NCBI RefSeq assembly: GCF_900217235.1
Contig: NZ_LT907975.1
Location: 558,001-622,000 of the forward strand
Origin: Pseudodesulfovibrio profundus
GTDB lineage: Bacteria > Desulfobacterota > Desulfovibrionia > Desulfovibrionales > Desulfovibrionaceae
Direction of reading: 5' to 3'
DNA length: 64,000 nt
A program made the translations under genes and the position numbers. Below the pieces are notes generated by a model that saw nothing but the letters and a program-made list of their open reading frames with translations, did no database searches and was not told where the DNA came from. Positions 50,126 through 60,306 of the stretch are shown piece after piece (position 1 is the first letter of the stretch; each line of letters opens with the position of its first letter).

Positions 50126-51535
50126 ATGGGCCGCGCAAGCATCGGATACATCAACAAGGATTACGAATCGATCCGTCAGGAGCTGCTGGCGAAGATCCCG
50201 CAGCTCACCGACCGCTGGACCGATTTCAATCACTCCGATCTCGGTGTCGTCCTGCTCGATCTGTTCTGCGGCGTGGGCGACATGCTGGCCTACTACCTGG
50301 ACGCCCAGGCGGCGGAGGCTTTCCTGCCCACGGCCCGCCAGCGCCAGAACGTCATCAACCTCTGCAAACTCATCGGCTACCGGCTGGATTCGCCGGTGGC
50401 CTCCACCACCACGCTGCGCTTCCGGCTATCCGCCCCGCTCGGCAAGGACCTGATCATTCCGGCGGGGACGGCCTGCCGCGCCTTGCTGAGTGACGGCGAA
50501 GCGGATTTCGAGACGGTCGAGGACGGCCTGATCCCGCGAGGCGTGCTCTCGGTGGACATCCCGGCCCGGCAAGGCGTGCGCCGCACCGAGACCTTCACTT
50601 CGACGGGACTGCCGTTCCAGCGCATCCGCCTGACCGGCGACGTCATCGCCCAGGGCACCATCACCGTTTCGGTGGGAGACGACGCCTGGAGCGAGGTCGA
50701 TCACTTCCAGGACAGCCTGGCCGACAGCCGTCATTTCATGGCAGATCTCGACGCCCTCGACATCTCCACCCTGATTTTCGGCGACGGGCAAAGCGGCGCT
50801 GTGCCCGCTCAGGGAAGCGCCATCGCTGTCAGCTATCTGCAGACCATCGGGGACCAGGGAAACCTCGGACCGAACCGGATCACTCAACTGCTGAGCCCGA
50901 TCTACCTTGACGGAGGCCAGGTTTCCCTGACCGTCACCAATCCTGTGCCCGCCACCGGCGGCGCTTCGCGGGAAGCCCTCGAACACGCCCGCCGACAGGC
51001 ACCGGCGGAGCTGCGCAGTCTCTGGAAAGCCGTCACCCTGGAGGATTACCAGGCGCTCGCCGAAGGTTACCCCGGCGTCGCCAAGGCCAAGGTGCTCGAC
51101 ACCAATGCCTGTCAGAACATCCGCTATTACAACGTCCAACTGTCCATCGCCCCCAATGGCGGCGGAATGCCCTCGGCGCTGCTCAAGCGGGACCTCGCCG
51201 AGTTTCTCGAACGCCGCAAGGTCATCACGGTCGAGATTAACCTGTTCGACCCGATCTACCGCCCCGTTTCCATCGACGCCGAGGTCTACATCTGGCCCGG
51301 CGAACCGCTGGAAAACGTGCGCAGCCGCATCGAAGCCGCACTTTCCGATTTCTTTTCTTTCGACCAGGTCTCCTTCGGCCAGACCATTCACTTCTCCGAC
51401 CTGGTCGCCCTGATCGACGGCGTGCGCGGTGTCAGCCACATGCATCTGTACGCGCCGCAGCAGGACATCGAACTGCGCCACGGCGAAATTCCGGTTCTCG
51501 GCAGCGTCAACCTCGATCTGCGGAGGGCCGGTTGA
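50126..51535 (+). CDS. Baseplate wedge protein J-like
   Basis: 469 residues. INKDYESIRQELLAKIPQL, FNHSDLGVVLLDLFCGVGDM and a C-terminal FFSFDQVSFGQTIHFSDL are characteristic of the Mu gp47/P2 gpJ/T4 gp6 wedge family, which builds the baseplate ring. It is first in the operon behind element 9, and its stop overlaps the next start. Confidence 0.85.
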   Translation: MGRASIGYINKDYESIRQELLAKIPQLTDRWTDFNHSDLGVVLLDLFCGVGDMLAYYLDAQAAEAFLPTARQRQNVINLCKLIGYRLDSPVASTTTLRFRLSAPLGKDLIIPAGTACRALLSDGEADFETVEDGLIPRGVLSVDIPARQGVRRTETFTSTGLPFQRIRLTGDVIAQGTITVSVGDDAWSEVDHFQDSLADSRHFMADLDALDISTLIFGDGQSGAVPAQGSAIAVSYLQTIGDQGNLGPNRITQLLSPIYLDGGQVSLTVTNPVPATGGASREALEHARRQAPAELRSLWKAVTLEDYQALAEGYPGVAKAKVLDTNACQNIRYYNVQLSIAPNGGGMPSALLKRDLAEFLERRKVITVEINLFDPIYRPVSIDAEVYIWPGEPLENVRSRIEAALSDFFSFDQVSFGQTIHFSDLVALIDGVRGVSHMHLYAPQQDIELRHGEIPVLGSVNLDLRRAG

Positions 51536-53109
51536 TGTCGGATTGGTTCAAGGACAATCTGCTCGGCCTGCTGCCGCCGCTTTACGAGCACAACGACGAG
51601 GCCGGAGACCTGCGCACCTTCCTGAGTCTTCCGGCCGGGACGCTGGACGAACTCAAACACGCCATCGACGACTTCCCGACCATCTTCGATGTGGATCATT
51701 GCGACGAGCGCTTTCTGCCGCTGCTGGCAAGGCTCGTCGGCCTCGAGGTGGACGGCACCTGCTCGCTAGACTGCCAGCGCCGCCGCGTGCGGGAGGCGGT
51801 CGAAATCTATCGCCGCAAGGGGACCATTCCAGCCATCGAGCGCGACTTCAACGCGCTTGGTTGGCAGGGGGAGCTGCAGGAGACCTTCCGCTCGGCTCTG
51901 CGCCTCAATGCCCGTTCCAGGCTCAGCAATGCCAAACTGCCCGGGCTGGTGTTCAGCCTCGGGGTGTTTCGCGTGCTGTGTCTCAACCAGACCGAGGGGC
52001 TGCGCGACGCCTTGGTGTTTCATCACCCGGCGGGCACGCGCTGTTTCTGGCTCCAGTTTCTGCTCGAATGGATCGAAGGCGGCGCGATGCTCGACTTCGG
52101 GCACGCCAATGCCGTTCGTCGGATCGTGCTGGCCTTTCTCGACGAGACCTTCGTGCTTGGCCATTCCTACCTCGGCTCCTGCCGTCACCTGACCAACAAG
52201 CAGAAGGCCTGGGAGCTGCTGCAGCTCACCAGCACCACGGAGATGATTCCGGAGATCGACTGGGCCGCCGTTAAGGTTTCTCGTTTTCACGGCCGCCAGA
52301 ATCGGATGCGTCTGAACCACCGGACCCTCAACGACTGGCGGCTTCCGTACACCCGTGTCGGCGAGGACCGGGTTTCCTTCTGCACGCCCATCTACACCGG
52401 CCGCGATTTCGAAGGAGATGTGCTGGAGAGCGGTTTCGGGCTCGGCGAAAGCCATCTCAACCGTAAATCGCTGACCCATGGCGAGACCGAACTGCGCTAC
52501 TGCTTTCGGCAAAAGGATTTCTTTTTCAGCAACCAGACGGAACCGGCCGAGCGGGTGGAAGCCAAGTACGACCTGCATCTGCCGCTGGAATCTCGTCACC
52601 GTCTCTGCTTCCAGCTCGGCCGCGCCAGGCTCAACGCTGGTCTCGACCTCACCGCCAACCAGGGCGGTATCAGCAATCTGCTGCTCGCCTCCACCGCTGG
52701 CTGCGACGCGGACGTCACCCTGGCCGTCGACCGGATCGACCGATGGCGGCGGAGAGGGCCTGTGTTCCGGCTCAACGCGAACACCCTGAACACCCGGTAT
52801 CTGAGCAATGCGAATCTGGCCGGCGAACGGGCCTCGCTTGAAGTCTACGTGGACACGGGCTCTCTCCAGCGCCATCGGGTCGAGACCATGAAGCTGGGCG
52901 CGAGCCCGCTCAACACCACCGGTCTGCGCCTCTCCGTGGACCGGACCCGACCCATGCGCATCAGCCGCATGCGCCTCAACCAGGCCGGATTCCGCTGGTC
53001 GCGGCCTTCCTACCGCTGGCTGTTCCGTCAGCAGGATCTGCACGCACCGGCGCAGGCCGGGTTCGAGGCCGCCACCAACAACTATCGCGCCACCCAGTGG
53101 CCCACCTGA
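51535..53109 (+). CDS. Tail protein I-like baseplate protein with LN-rich repeats
   Basis: 524 residues. The first about 120 residues match P2 gpI/tail protein I (LPPLYEHNDEAGDLRTFLS, RRRVREAVEIYRRKGT), a wedge partner of gpJ. The rest is an unusual extension with repeated asparagine/leucine ladders (RLNARSRLSNAKLPG, RMRLNHRTLND, RLNANTLNTRYLSNANL, KLGASPLNTTGL), suggestive of a solenoid or short beta-helix that anchors fibres. ATG at 51535 overlaps the gpJ stop. Confidence 0.75.
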   Translation: MSDWFKDNLLGLLPPLYEHNDEAGDLRTFLSLPAGTLDELKHAIDDFPTIFDVDHCDERFLPLLARLVGLEVDGTCSLDCQRRRVREAVEIYRRKGTIPAIERDFNALGWQGELQETFRSALRLNARSRLSNAKLPGLVFSLGVFRVLCLNQTEGLRDALVFHHPAGTRCFWLQFLLEWIEGGAMLDFGHANAVRRIVLAFLDETFVLGHSYLGSCRHLTNKQKAWELLQLTSTTEMIPEIDWAAVKVSRFHGRQNRMRLNHRTLNDWRLPYTRVGEDRVSFCTPIYTGRDFEGDVLESGFGLGESHLNRKSLTHGETELRYCFRQKDFFFSNQTEPAERVEAKYDLHLPLESRHRLCFQLGRARLNAGLDLTANQGGISNLLLASTAGCDADVTLAVDRIDRWRRRGPVFRLNANTLNTRYLSNANLAGERASLEVYVDTGSLQRHRVETMKLGASPLNTTGLRLSVDRTRPMRISRMRLNQAGFRWSRPSYRWLFRQQDLHAPAQAGFEAATNNYRATQWPT

Positions 53110-53119
53110 AGGAGAACCC

Positions 53120-53713
53120 ATGGCGATTCATCTCTATCTTGACGAAGCGTTGATGCAGCAGATTTCAGAGGGGGATTTCAGCCGTCCCGAGGCCGAGAGC
53201 TACAACGGTACCGACGGCGACATCAAGGATCGGCAACTCCACGTCGCCAACGAGCAGACGAGCCTCGCCTCGGCCATCGACCTGGCGCAGACCAGCATCG
53301 CGCTGGTCGAACCGCGCTTTGCCGACGGCGAACTCATCATCATCGACGGCGAGCAGATGCTCATCGAAAGCGGCGGCGGCACTGTCAATCTCACCGTGCA
53401 ACGGGGCGTGGCCAACACCGCTTCGGCCGCGCACAACGCCGGGGCGACCGTCTATTCCGGTTACGACTACACCGGGCTGGTGCTCGATCCCATCGACGAG
53501 ACCGGCACCGACGAATCGGTGTGGTACCGCCTGGCTCTGACCCAGGTGGATCTCGACACCGCTATCCAGGGCGCACCGCTCAATCTCGGCGACAAGACCT
53601 TCCAGCAGACGTTGTCCTTCTGGCGACGCTGCACGGTGCTCCCGGGCACGCCGGTGCAGAACAAGCTCGATATCAAGCTGCGCCTGACCGGCACGGAAAA
53701 CCCGATCCTCTAA
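53120..53713 (+). CDS. Virion structural protein, unknown
   Basis: 197 residues, GGAG upstream. Beta-rich, Gly/Ala/Thr-rich with repeated short strands (ELIIIDGEQMLIESGGG, TVNLTVQRGVAN). No family is recognised. Placed between wedge and fibre genes, it is probably a fibre-attachment or baseplate protein. Confidence 0.6.
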   Translation: MAIHLYLDEALMQQISEGDFSRPEAESYNGTDGDIKDRQLHVANEQTSLASAIDLAQTSIALVEPRFADGELIIIDGEQMLIESGGGTVNLTVQRGVANTASAAHNAGATVYSGYDYTGLVLDPIDETGTDESVWYRLALTQVDLDTAIQGAPLNLGDKTFQQTLSFWRRCTVLPGTPVQNKLDIKLRLTGTENPIL

Positions 53714-53722
53714 GGAGCTCCG

Positions 53723-54184
53723 ATGGCAGCTATTACGATAGACATCGATATTTCCGCGAGGGTGACCCGGTCACGGGTGAGTGAGATGGACACCCGCCAG
53801 GTGCTCCTGCGCGGGATCTTCGCGGAGATGGATCTCTCCTGTCGCGTTCAGCGCTCCATTGAAGTTGCCACGCAGGCTCAAGCGGTTGTCCTCGCGGAAA
53901 TTGCAAGGATCATCAGGACCGGCCAAGTCATCCACAACCGCCTGAACCGGAGCGCCGACCTGTGGCTCGTCGTTCATGGCCGCCTGGGCATCGATGCCGA
54001 CGCGGCGGTGCGGGTGACGCGCCCCTGGCTGCGGAGCAACGACACCAGTGTCCGGACGTCCGGCGCACACATCAGCCGATCCGACACCGTTCAGCGCATC
54101 GCAATCCCGGCCGGGCTGCTGGCCGACACGCGCCAGATCCTGTTCGCGGTGCTCATCGATCAAGACCACGAAATTCAGACCTAA
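53723..54184 (+). CDS. Small protein in the fibre region, unknown
   Basis: 153 residues. A start with alternating strands (AAITIDIDISARVTRS), then a helical hairpin and a beta-rich C terminus (IAIPAGLLADTRQIL). No family is recognised. Expressed with the fibre genes by close spacing. Confidence 0.55.
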   Translation: MAAITIDIDISARVTRSRVSEMDTRQVLLRGIFAEMDLSCRVQRSIEVATQAQAVVLAEIARIIRTGQVIHNRLNRSADLWLVVHGRLGIDADAAVRVTRPWLRSNDTSVRTSGAHISRSDTVQRIAIPAGLLADTRQILFAVLIDQDHEIQT

Positions 54185-54196
54185 AGGAGAACAGCA

Positions 54197-54730
54197 ATGG
54201 CACTGGGACTCATCGTCAAAACCGGCCGGATACTGACGGCCAAACTCCTCCTCGGCCAGGCCGTGGACGGCATCACCCACTGCGCCATCGGCGACGGGGA
54301 TGCCAGCTTCACCGACCCGCAGAATCCGCCCGCGCCGGACATCGGCCAGACCGGACTCAGAAACGAACGCGCCCGCAAGCGCTACTACAAGCGGACCTTC
54401 CTCAAGGAGGACGCCGAAGGGGCGCTGCTGGTCAACGGCGTGCGCTACCTCGAAACCGGCGAGGAGACCAACACCATCGGTGTCTTCTTCCGCTTCGACG
54501 AGGCGGAGGCCAACGGCATCACCATCCGCGAATACGGCTTCTTCGGCGGCGACGTGCAGTACGTGGAAAGCGTCACCGGGGATCTCGCCATGGGCGGCGT
54601 GTTCCATCAGGACACCAATCCGACCGGCGAGGTGCTGCGCCCGGGCTACCTGTACGAGGTGAAGAACATTCCCGACTTCAACAAGATTTCCGACACCCGC
54701 GTGGAGCTGGTCGGGATCATCAAGATCTAA
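54197..54730 (+). CDS. Tail-collar fibre-type protein
   Basis: 177 residues. HCAIGDGDASFTDPQNPP and ITIREYGFFGGDVQY are typical of the phage tail-collar fibre family (DUF3751-like) that joins fibres to the baseplate. Between unknown fibre-region genes and the giant fibre gene. Confidence 0.7.
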   Translation: MALGLIVKTGRILTAKLLLGQAVDGITHCAIGDGDASFTDPQNPPAPDIGQTGLRNERARKRYYKRTFLKEDAEGALLVNGVRYLETGEETNTIGVFFRFDEAEANGITIREYGFFGGDVQYVESVTGDLAMGGVFHQDTNPTGEVLRPGYLYEVKNIPDFNKISDTRVELVGIIKI

Positions 54731-54745
54731 CTGGAGGATTCAAAC

Positions 54746-57700
54746 ATGAGCATCTCACGCGAGACATTCGACCCGACCAAGAACTACAAGCGCATCCGCT
54801 ACCATCAGGATCGCGACCTGCTGGATTCCGAACTCAACGAACAACAGGACATCATCAACCTGGAGCGGCGCAAGATCGCCGACATCCTGTTCAAGGAAGG
54901 CTCCATCATCATGGGCCTGGAGGTCAGCGCGGCCGCCAACGTCCTGACCCTGGCCCCGGGCGTGGTCTACATCGACGGCCATCTGGAACAGGTGAGCGGC
55001 GCGACCCTGACCTATGACCCGGCCACCACCAGCGGGGCCGATTACGTTTACGTGGAGCTGCTGAAGTACAACTACGGCTACACCCAGGACCCGGCCCTGA
55101 TCAATCCGGCCACCGGCGAGCCCACCGCCGAGCGGGAAAAATGGGTTCTCTCCCTCAAGGCGACGGACACCAGCGGCCAGACGCTGCCCAACAACGTGGC
55201 CGAGCGCCTGGTGATCCCGATCTACAAGTTCGACCGCGAGAGCGGCGACGTCACGCCCACGGTGCAGGAGAAGTCCAACCTCTACCTACGGGATCTGCTG
55301 GGCACACTGCCGGGCAGCCGGATCACCGTCTCCTCGATCACCGAGGACCAGCTCTCATTCGCCGCCGCCGAGGGTCTCAACTCACTGATTCAGAACCTGG
55401 CCGAGCGCACCTTCGACCAGGCCGGAAGCTACCTGGTGCGGGGCTTCGACACCTTCATCGGTGGCGTCGACGACGACAGCGTGGAGGCGATCACCAACGC
55501 CGGACGCGCCTACATCCAGGGCTTCCGGCATCAGCGCGATCTGCCCACCTCGACCCTGGTGCCCAAATCCATCGCCACCAAGTCGGTGCGCGGCGAGCAG
55601 AAGACCTTCGATATCAACAAGCGCCGCTATCCGGTCAACTCCACGCCGCTCAAGGAGACGACCCAGGTGGAAGCCATCGTCGAGATTACCCGCAACGTCA
55701 CTCGCGGCTCGGTGGGCGGCGGCGAAGACCTGCTCGACCCCAATCCCGTCGTGGACATCCTCGAGGTCAGCCAGGGAGCGACCATCTTCCAGGAGGGCGT
55801 GGACTGGCAGCAGTCGGGCAACCATGTCGACTGGCTCGGCTCCGGTAATGAACCAGCCATCGGCACCACCTACACGGTGCGCTGGACCTACACCAAGCAG
55901 ATGGTCAAGGGCACCGACTACGTGGACAGCGGCTGGTTCGGACAGCCCAACCATCCGGCGGCCGGAAACTATTTCTATCTGGTGACCGCCTACAACGCCA
56001 CGGGCGAGACGGCCTTCAACGCCGCTGCGGTCATTGCCCGGGCCACCGCCGCCGGTGAGATGAACAAGCTCTCGTGGCTGCCGGTCAGCGGCGCGACCGG
56101 CTATCGCGTCTACCGGGCCGCCACCAACGGCGCACGTACCGACTACAAGCGACTGATGGAACTGGGCAGCGAGGCGCTCTCCTATGTCGACGACGGTGTC
56201 GAGGAGATCGGCACCGCTTCGCCTCCGGCCACCAACACGGCCGGACTCACCATGTCGCCGGTGCAGCTCGAGCTGGGCAACCTCAACGTGATCAACTTCG
56301 GGCGCGGCAGCCTCGGCGACCAGCCGGTGAACGGCTCCAACTGCAGTCTGGACTACGACTATTACCTCGGCCGTCGCGACATCGTTTACGCCACCACCAC
56401 CGAGATCAAGCGGCTGGAAGGGGCTCCGGCCGATTTTCCGAAGCTGCCCATCGTGCCGGAAAACGCCCTGGGGCTGTGCAGCATCGACTGCCCGCCAAAC
56501 TCCACCGACATGGAGATCCGCAACTTCGGCCTGACTCGCATCACCATGGACCAGATCCACGACATCATCCAGGACGTCGAGGACCTGAAGTACAACGACG
56601 CCCAGTACCAGATGAACAACGAGCTGCAGAACCGGGACGCCCAGACCAAGAAAGGCATCTACTCGGACGACTTCTCGAACACCGCCCAGTCGGACATCTA
56701 CCACGCCGAATGGGATGCCCGGGTCAACGAGATCGCCCGTTTCGTCGCGCCGGACCGCATTCCGCACTCCACGGTGCTCTCGGTCGATCAGGCGGGCAGC
56801 AACGCCAGCTTCTTCGGCAGCCTGGCGCTGTTGCCGGGCAACGAGACCGTGCTGGTGGAGCAGAACGACTGGTCCGAGGAGCGCAACATCAACCCCTACG
56901 CGGTGTTTGACAAGCCCCCGGCCATGCTGCAGATCACGCCCAACCTCGGGCGGCGCGGCCAGACCGGCATCGCCGTCACCGGCATCAACTTCACCCCGAG
57001 CAAGTCCGGCATCGTGCTGCGCTGCGACGGCCAGGTGATGGCCAGCAACCTGATCAGCGACGAGGCCGGTCGGGTCAGCGCCTCCTTCACCATCCCGACC
57101 AACGCCCGCAACGGCAACCGCATCGTGGAGATGGCCGACGGCGTCTACTCGGCTCGGGCCAGCCTGCAGATCAACGATCCGCTGGTCATCACCCGCATCG
57201 AGCGCATCATCGAGAACCGCATCATCCGCGTGCCCGTGGTGCAGGTGGTCTGGCGCACCCAGACCATCTTCGTGCCCCGTGACCCGCTGGCCCAGACCTT
57301 CAGCTTCACCCAAAACCAGGTGATCTCCAGCATCGGATTGCAGTTTACCGCCAGGGACCCGAGTATCCCGGTTACGGTGCAGATTCGCGGCGTCACCACC
57401 GGTCTGCCCAACGGCGTGGTGTTCGCCGAGAAGGTGCTGGCCCCGAACGAGATCAGCCTGAGCGGCGAGACCCGCATTCGCTTCGACGACCCGTTCTACG
57501 CCGAGGCCAACACCAGCTATGCCGTGGTGCTGCTGACCAACAGCACTAATTACAAGGTCCGCACCGCCACCCTCGGCAAGATGGGCCGCTGGGGCATCAT
57601 CACCCAGCAGACCTACATGGAAGGCGTGCTGCTGGAGAGCTCCAACGCCGAAACCTGGACGCCGCTCAACGGCTCCGACCTGGCGATGAAGATCTACGGC

Positions 57701-58294
57701 TACAACTTTCAGTCCGAAGGGATGATTCGCTTCCAGCCGATCACCGGCGTGCAGTTCTCCGACATCAACCTCGACGAATACTCGGCCATCCCGCAGGGCA
57801 CCGGCCTCGACTGGGAATACTCCACCGACGGCGGCGTGACCTGGGACGCCATGGTTCCCGCCGAGGAGGAACGGCTGCCTAACCTCGCGACCCGGGTCCA
57901 GATCCGCGTGCGTCTGAGCAGCTCGCTTTCCAACGACACTCCAGCCATCAACTTCCGCGACGTCAACCTGGTGGGCTACCTCAACAAGACCACCGGGGCC
58001 TACCTGACCCGCGAGAACGAGCTGACCCAGGGAGTGGAATCGACCAAGGCCTATGTGCAGATGCAAATCCCCAGCGGCACCACCCTGCAATGGTTCGCCA
58101 GTAACGACGGCGGCCTGACCTGGGAGGCGATGACCATCCAGGACACCCGGCCCATCGACGAGAACTGGACCGAGTACACCCTGGTGCGCACCTTCACCGA
58201 CAACACCGGCAACAAGGTCCGCTACAAGGCCGAGATGACCGGCACGCCGCTGATCTACCCGCGCATCCATTCGCTGGGCGCGACCCTGAGCTAA
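54746..58294 (+). CDS. Large DUF4815-type tail fibre protein
   Basis: 1182 residues. The start FDPTKNYKRIRYHQDRDLLD, then NLERRKIADILFKEGSI, matches DUF4815 proteins. About 380-510 contain fibronectin-III-like strands (NKLSWLPVSGATGYRVYRA), about 730-810 an IPT/TIG-like domain (AMLQITPNLGRRGQTGIAV), followed by repeated beta-sandwich segments with DGGVTWDAM and DGGLTWEAM. It is the host-recognition or adhesion fibre. Confidence 0.75.
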   Translation: MSISRETFDPTKNYKRIRYHQDRDLLDSELNEQQDIINLERRKIADILFKEGSIIMGLEVSAAANVLTLAPGVVYIDGHLEQVSGATLTYDPATTSGADYVYVELLKYNYGYTQDPALINPATGEPTAEREKWVLSLKATDTSGQTLPNNVAERLVIPIYKFDRESGDVTPTVQEKSNLYLRDLLGTLPGSRITVSSITEDQLSFAAAEGLNSLIQNLAERTFDQAGSYLVRGFDTFIGGVDDDSVEAITNAGRAYIQGFRHQRDLPTSTLVPKSIATKSVRGEQKTFDINKRRYPVNSTPLKETTQVEAIVEITRNVTRGSVGGGEDLLDPNPVVDILEVSQGATIFQEGVDWQQSGNHVDWLGSGNEPAIGTTYTVRWTYTKQMVKGTDYVDSGWFGQPNHPAAGNYFYLVTAYNATGETAFNAAAVIARATAAGEMNKLSWLPVSGATGYRVYRAATNGARTDYKRLMELGSEALSYVDDGVEEIGTASPPATNTAGLTMSPVQLELGNLNVINFGRGSLGDQPVNGSNCSLDYDYYLGRRDIVYATTTEIKRLEGAPADFPKLPIVPENALGLCSIDCPPNSTDMEIRNFGLTRITMDQIHDIIQDVEDLKYNDAQYQMNNELQNRDAQTKKGIYSDDFSNTAQSDIYHAEWDARVNEIARFVAPDRIPHSTVLSVDQAGSNASFFGSLALLPGNETVLVEQNDWSEERNINPYAVFDKPPAMLQITPNLGRRGQTGIAVTGINFTPSKSGIVLRCDGQVMASNLISDEAGRVSASFTIPTNARNGNRIVEMADGVYSARASLQINDPLVITRIERIIENRIIRVPVVQVVWRTQTIFVPRDPLAQTFSFTQNQVISSIGLQFTARDPSIPVTVQIRGVTTGLPNGVVFAEKVLAPNEISLSGETRIRFDDPFYAEANTSYAVVLLTNSTNYKVRTATLGKMGRWGIITQQTYMEGVLLESSNAETWTPLNGSDLAMKIYGYNFQSEGMIRFQPITGVQFSDINLDEYSAIPQGTGLDWEYSTDGGVTWDAMVPAEEERLPNLATRVQIRVRLSSSLSNDTPAINFRDVNLVGYLNKTTGAYLTRENELTQGVESTKAYVQMQIPSGTTLQWFASNDGGLTWEAMTIQDTRPIDENWTEYTLVRTFTDNTGNKVRYKAEMTGTPLIYPRIHSLGATLS

Positions 58295-58306
58295 GGAGGC
58301 ACGGCC

Positions 58307-58564
58307 ATGATCGTTCGACGCAAAGGCGGCCTGACCGAGTTCATCCCCACGCCGCAGGAGAAGCGCGACGGCCTGATCCGCGACCACGCCCTGGGACTGC
58401 TGGAGAATCTGCACCAGCGCCTGGCGCGGCTGGAACGGGCATCAAAGCTCCCGGCCGACGAAGCCGAGGCCTTCACGGCGCTGCTGGCGCGGATGCGAGC
58501 CGACGAGTCGCGCAACCTCGAACTGCACGCCAGTCTGATCACCTCTGATACCGCCTCCGGCTGA
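58307..58564 (+). CDS. Small protein at the end of the tail operon
   Basis: 85 residues, helical and charged (RLARLERASKLPADEAEAF), no family recognised. GGAGG upstream. Possibly a fibre chaperone by size and position; this is a guess. A large terminator hairpin follows 25 bases after its stop. Confidence 0.55.
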   Translation: MIVRRKGGLTEFIPTPQEKRDGLIRDHALGLLENLHQRLARLERASKLPADEAEAFTALLARMRADESRNLELHASLITSDTASG

Positions 58565-58588
58565 CCGGCTCACTGCCACCGCCAACCC

Positions 58589-58626
58589 AGAAACCCCGGA
58601 TACGGCCAGCCCGTTCCGGGGTTTCT
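58589..58626 (+). terminator. Late-operon terminator hairpin
   Basis: AGAAACCCCGG (58589-58599) and CCGGGGTTTCT (58616-58626) form an 11-bp perfect stem, with a further ACGG/CCGT pairing inside the loop. No long T-run follows, so it may work in both directions or with Rho. It closes the structural gene block. The rest of 58627-58813 is AT-richer but shows no clear promoter. Confidence 0.7.
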
Positions 58627-58813
58627 GCCGTCTGTGCGCCGCCCAATCCGGCCAAGCTCGCAAGTCATTGAAAATAAAGGTGTTAAATGTCGTCTTCGGC
58701 TGTTCTTCTACTTGATTTGTGTCCGGAAAGAAGCATTCATTCATGGTGTAGCCAGAGGCTGAAAAGCCTTGCCAGACAACGACTTATAAGCGCCACGAAC
58801 GACGGAGGCACGC

Positions 58814-59773
58814 ATGAACCTGAAAGAGATCCACTACGGGATCGAGATCGAGACCGTAAAACGCACCCGGGAACAGATCGCCTGGGCCATCCACTCGGTG
58901 GTGGGCGGCACGGTCCGCCATGTCGGCATCCCCAGCAGCTATGACCCATGGGAGGTCGAGGACCTGCGCGGCCGCGTCTGGAAGGTGGTGGGGGACGCCT
59001 CCCTGACCAGCGTCCCGGCCCATCTGCGGGCCGAGGTGGTCAGCCCGGTGCTCGGCTACGACGACATCCCGCAACTGCAGGAGGTGGTCCGGGCCATCCG
59101 CCGCGCCGGAGGCAAGATCAACAGCCAGTGCGGCATTCACATCCATATCGACGCCGCGCCCTTCGACGGCAGACACCTGGGTAACCTGGCCAAGATCATC
59201 TACAAGCAGGAGCCGCTGATCCTCCACGCCCTCGGCATCAGCCGCGACCGTCTCAACCGCTACACCCGGCCGGTCAGCGACGAGCTGATCCAGCGCATCG
59301 AACAGCATCGCCCCCGCACCAAGGACCAGCTCAACCGCATCTGGTACGGCTACCACAACCGCCAGCCCCAGCACTACGACAACAGCCGCTACCACGGGGT
59401 CAACCTGCACAACGTCTGGTACCGGGGCACGGTGGAGTTCCGCTGGTTCGAGGCGACCCTCCACGCAGGGCGGATCAAGGCCTACCTGCAATTCTGCCTC
59501 GCCGTCGCCGCCAAGGCGCTCAATGGCCGGGCTGCCTCCAGCCGCAAGCGGGATTTCGATCCCCAGAGCGCCAAGTACGACTTCCGGGTCTTCCTGCTCC
59601 ACCTCGGCCTGATCGGCGACGAGTTCAAGACCGCCCGCAAGCATCTGATGGCCAACATGCCGGGCGACGCCGCCTTCAAGAACGGACGGCCCAAACCGGA
59701 GGACGTCCTCCCGGACGAAACAACCACCACTCTCACCAACGAGGCCGGGCAAGTTCCCGGCCTCACTGTTTAA
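58814..59773 (+). CDS. Amidoligase (Amidoligase_2 family)
   Basis: 319 residues, GGAGG upstream. HYGIEIETV near residue 7-15, EVVSPVL (about 75-81), CGIHIHID (about 109-116) and [10 protein letters not shown] (about 209-218) are the acidic and basic signature of the Amidoligase_2 branch of the glutamine-synthetase fold. Such ATP-dependent ligases join amino groups to carboxylates. With the amidotransferase and cyclotransferase genes that follow, it fits the peptide-modification operons predicted by Iyer, Aravind and colleagues. The substrate is unknown. Confidence 0.8.
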   Translation: MNLKEIHYGIEIETVKRTREQIAWAIHSVVGGTVRHVGIPSSYDPWEVEDLRGRVWKVVGDASLTSVPAHLRAEVVSPVLGYDDIPQLQEVVRAIRRAGGKINSQCGIHIHIDAAPFDGRHLGNLAKIIYKQEPLILHALGISRDRLNRYTRPVSDELIQRIEQHRPRTKDQLNRIWYGYHNRQPQHYDNSRYHGVNLHNVWYRGTVEFRWFEATLHAGRIKAYLQFCLAVAAKALNGRAASSRKRDFDPQSAKYDFRVFLLHLGLIGDEFKTARKHLMANMPGDAAFKNGRPKPEDVLPDETTTTLTNEAGQVPGLTV

Positions 59774-59784
59774 GGAGGTGCCCC

Positions 59785-60306
59785 ATGAAGATTCTGATCC
59801 GCTCCACCACGTTGGACGGCGAACCGATCCCCGGTAGCGGGGAAACCATCCAGGCCGCTGACTGCCTTGAGGTGGTCGAGCTGATGCGCGGCCAGACGCC
59901 GTTCACCGCCAGCCGAGCGCCCCGGGATTACATGACCGAGGTGCTCTCCGGCATCGAAGGCGGGCCGACCCAGCCATTGCCGGAGGATGCCGCCGCTGCG
60001 GCCGCCGAGTTTCTCACCCGTCTGGCCCGGCACGGCCTGATCGAGTTTCTGTCCGACGACAAGGCCAGCGATCCCTGGCCGGACCGCTTCCTCGAAGCCC
60101 TGGAGACGGTACGGCTCTCCGGGCGCACCAACATGCTCGACCACCCGGAGGTGACCCGGCTGACCGCCGAGATGGGTTACCCGGAGGTGGCCGAGTGGCT
60201 GGCGGACCACCGGCGCGAATACGCGGCCTTCGTCCTCGAAGGAACGAGACCGCTCGGCAAGAACTTCGGCGGCAAGGAGGACCCGGCTCCATGTGCGGAC
60301 AAGTAG
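59785..60306 (+). CDS. DUF5049-like protein, possible substrate or partner of the amidoligase
   Basis: 173 residues. The C-terminal half has RLSGRTNMLDHPEVTRLTAE and GYPEVAEWLADH, the N-M-x-D...x-G-Y pattern of DUF5049 phage proteins. The N-terminal half has no known family. It is translated between the amidoligase and the amidotransferase (AAGGAGGTG at the start, 16-base overlap at the end), so it may be the protein modified or an adaptor. Confidence 0.65.
   Translation: MKILIRSTTLDGEPIPGSGETIQAADCLEVVELMRGQTPFTASRAPRDYMTEVLSGIEGGPTQPLPEDAAAAAAEFLTRLARHGLIEFLSDDKASDPWPDRFLEALETVRLSGRTNMLDHPEVTRLTAEMGYPEVAEWLADHRREYAAFVLEGTRPLGKNFGGKEDPAPCADK

Noticed and set aside
55382-58414. A 1010-codon open frame on the minus strand opposite the fibre gene, and similar long antisense frames such as 21405-23939, 35514-37496 and 3962-5338
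   Set aside because: They lie opposite well-supported genes, have no ribosome sites or recognisable domains, and arise from GC-rich codon use leaving the antisense frame open.
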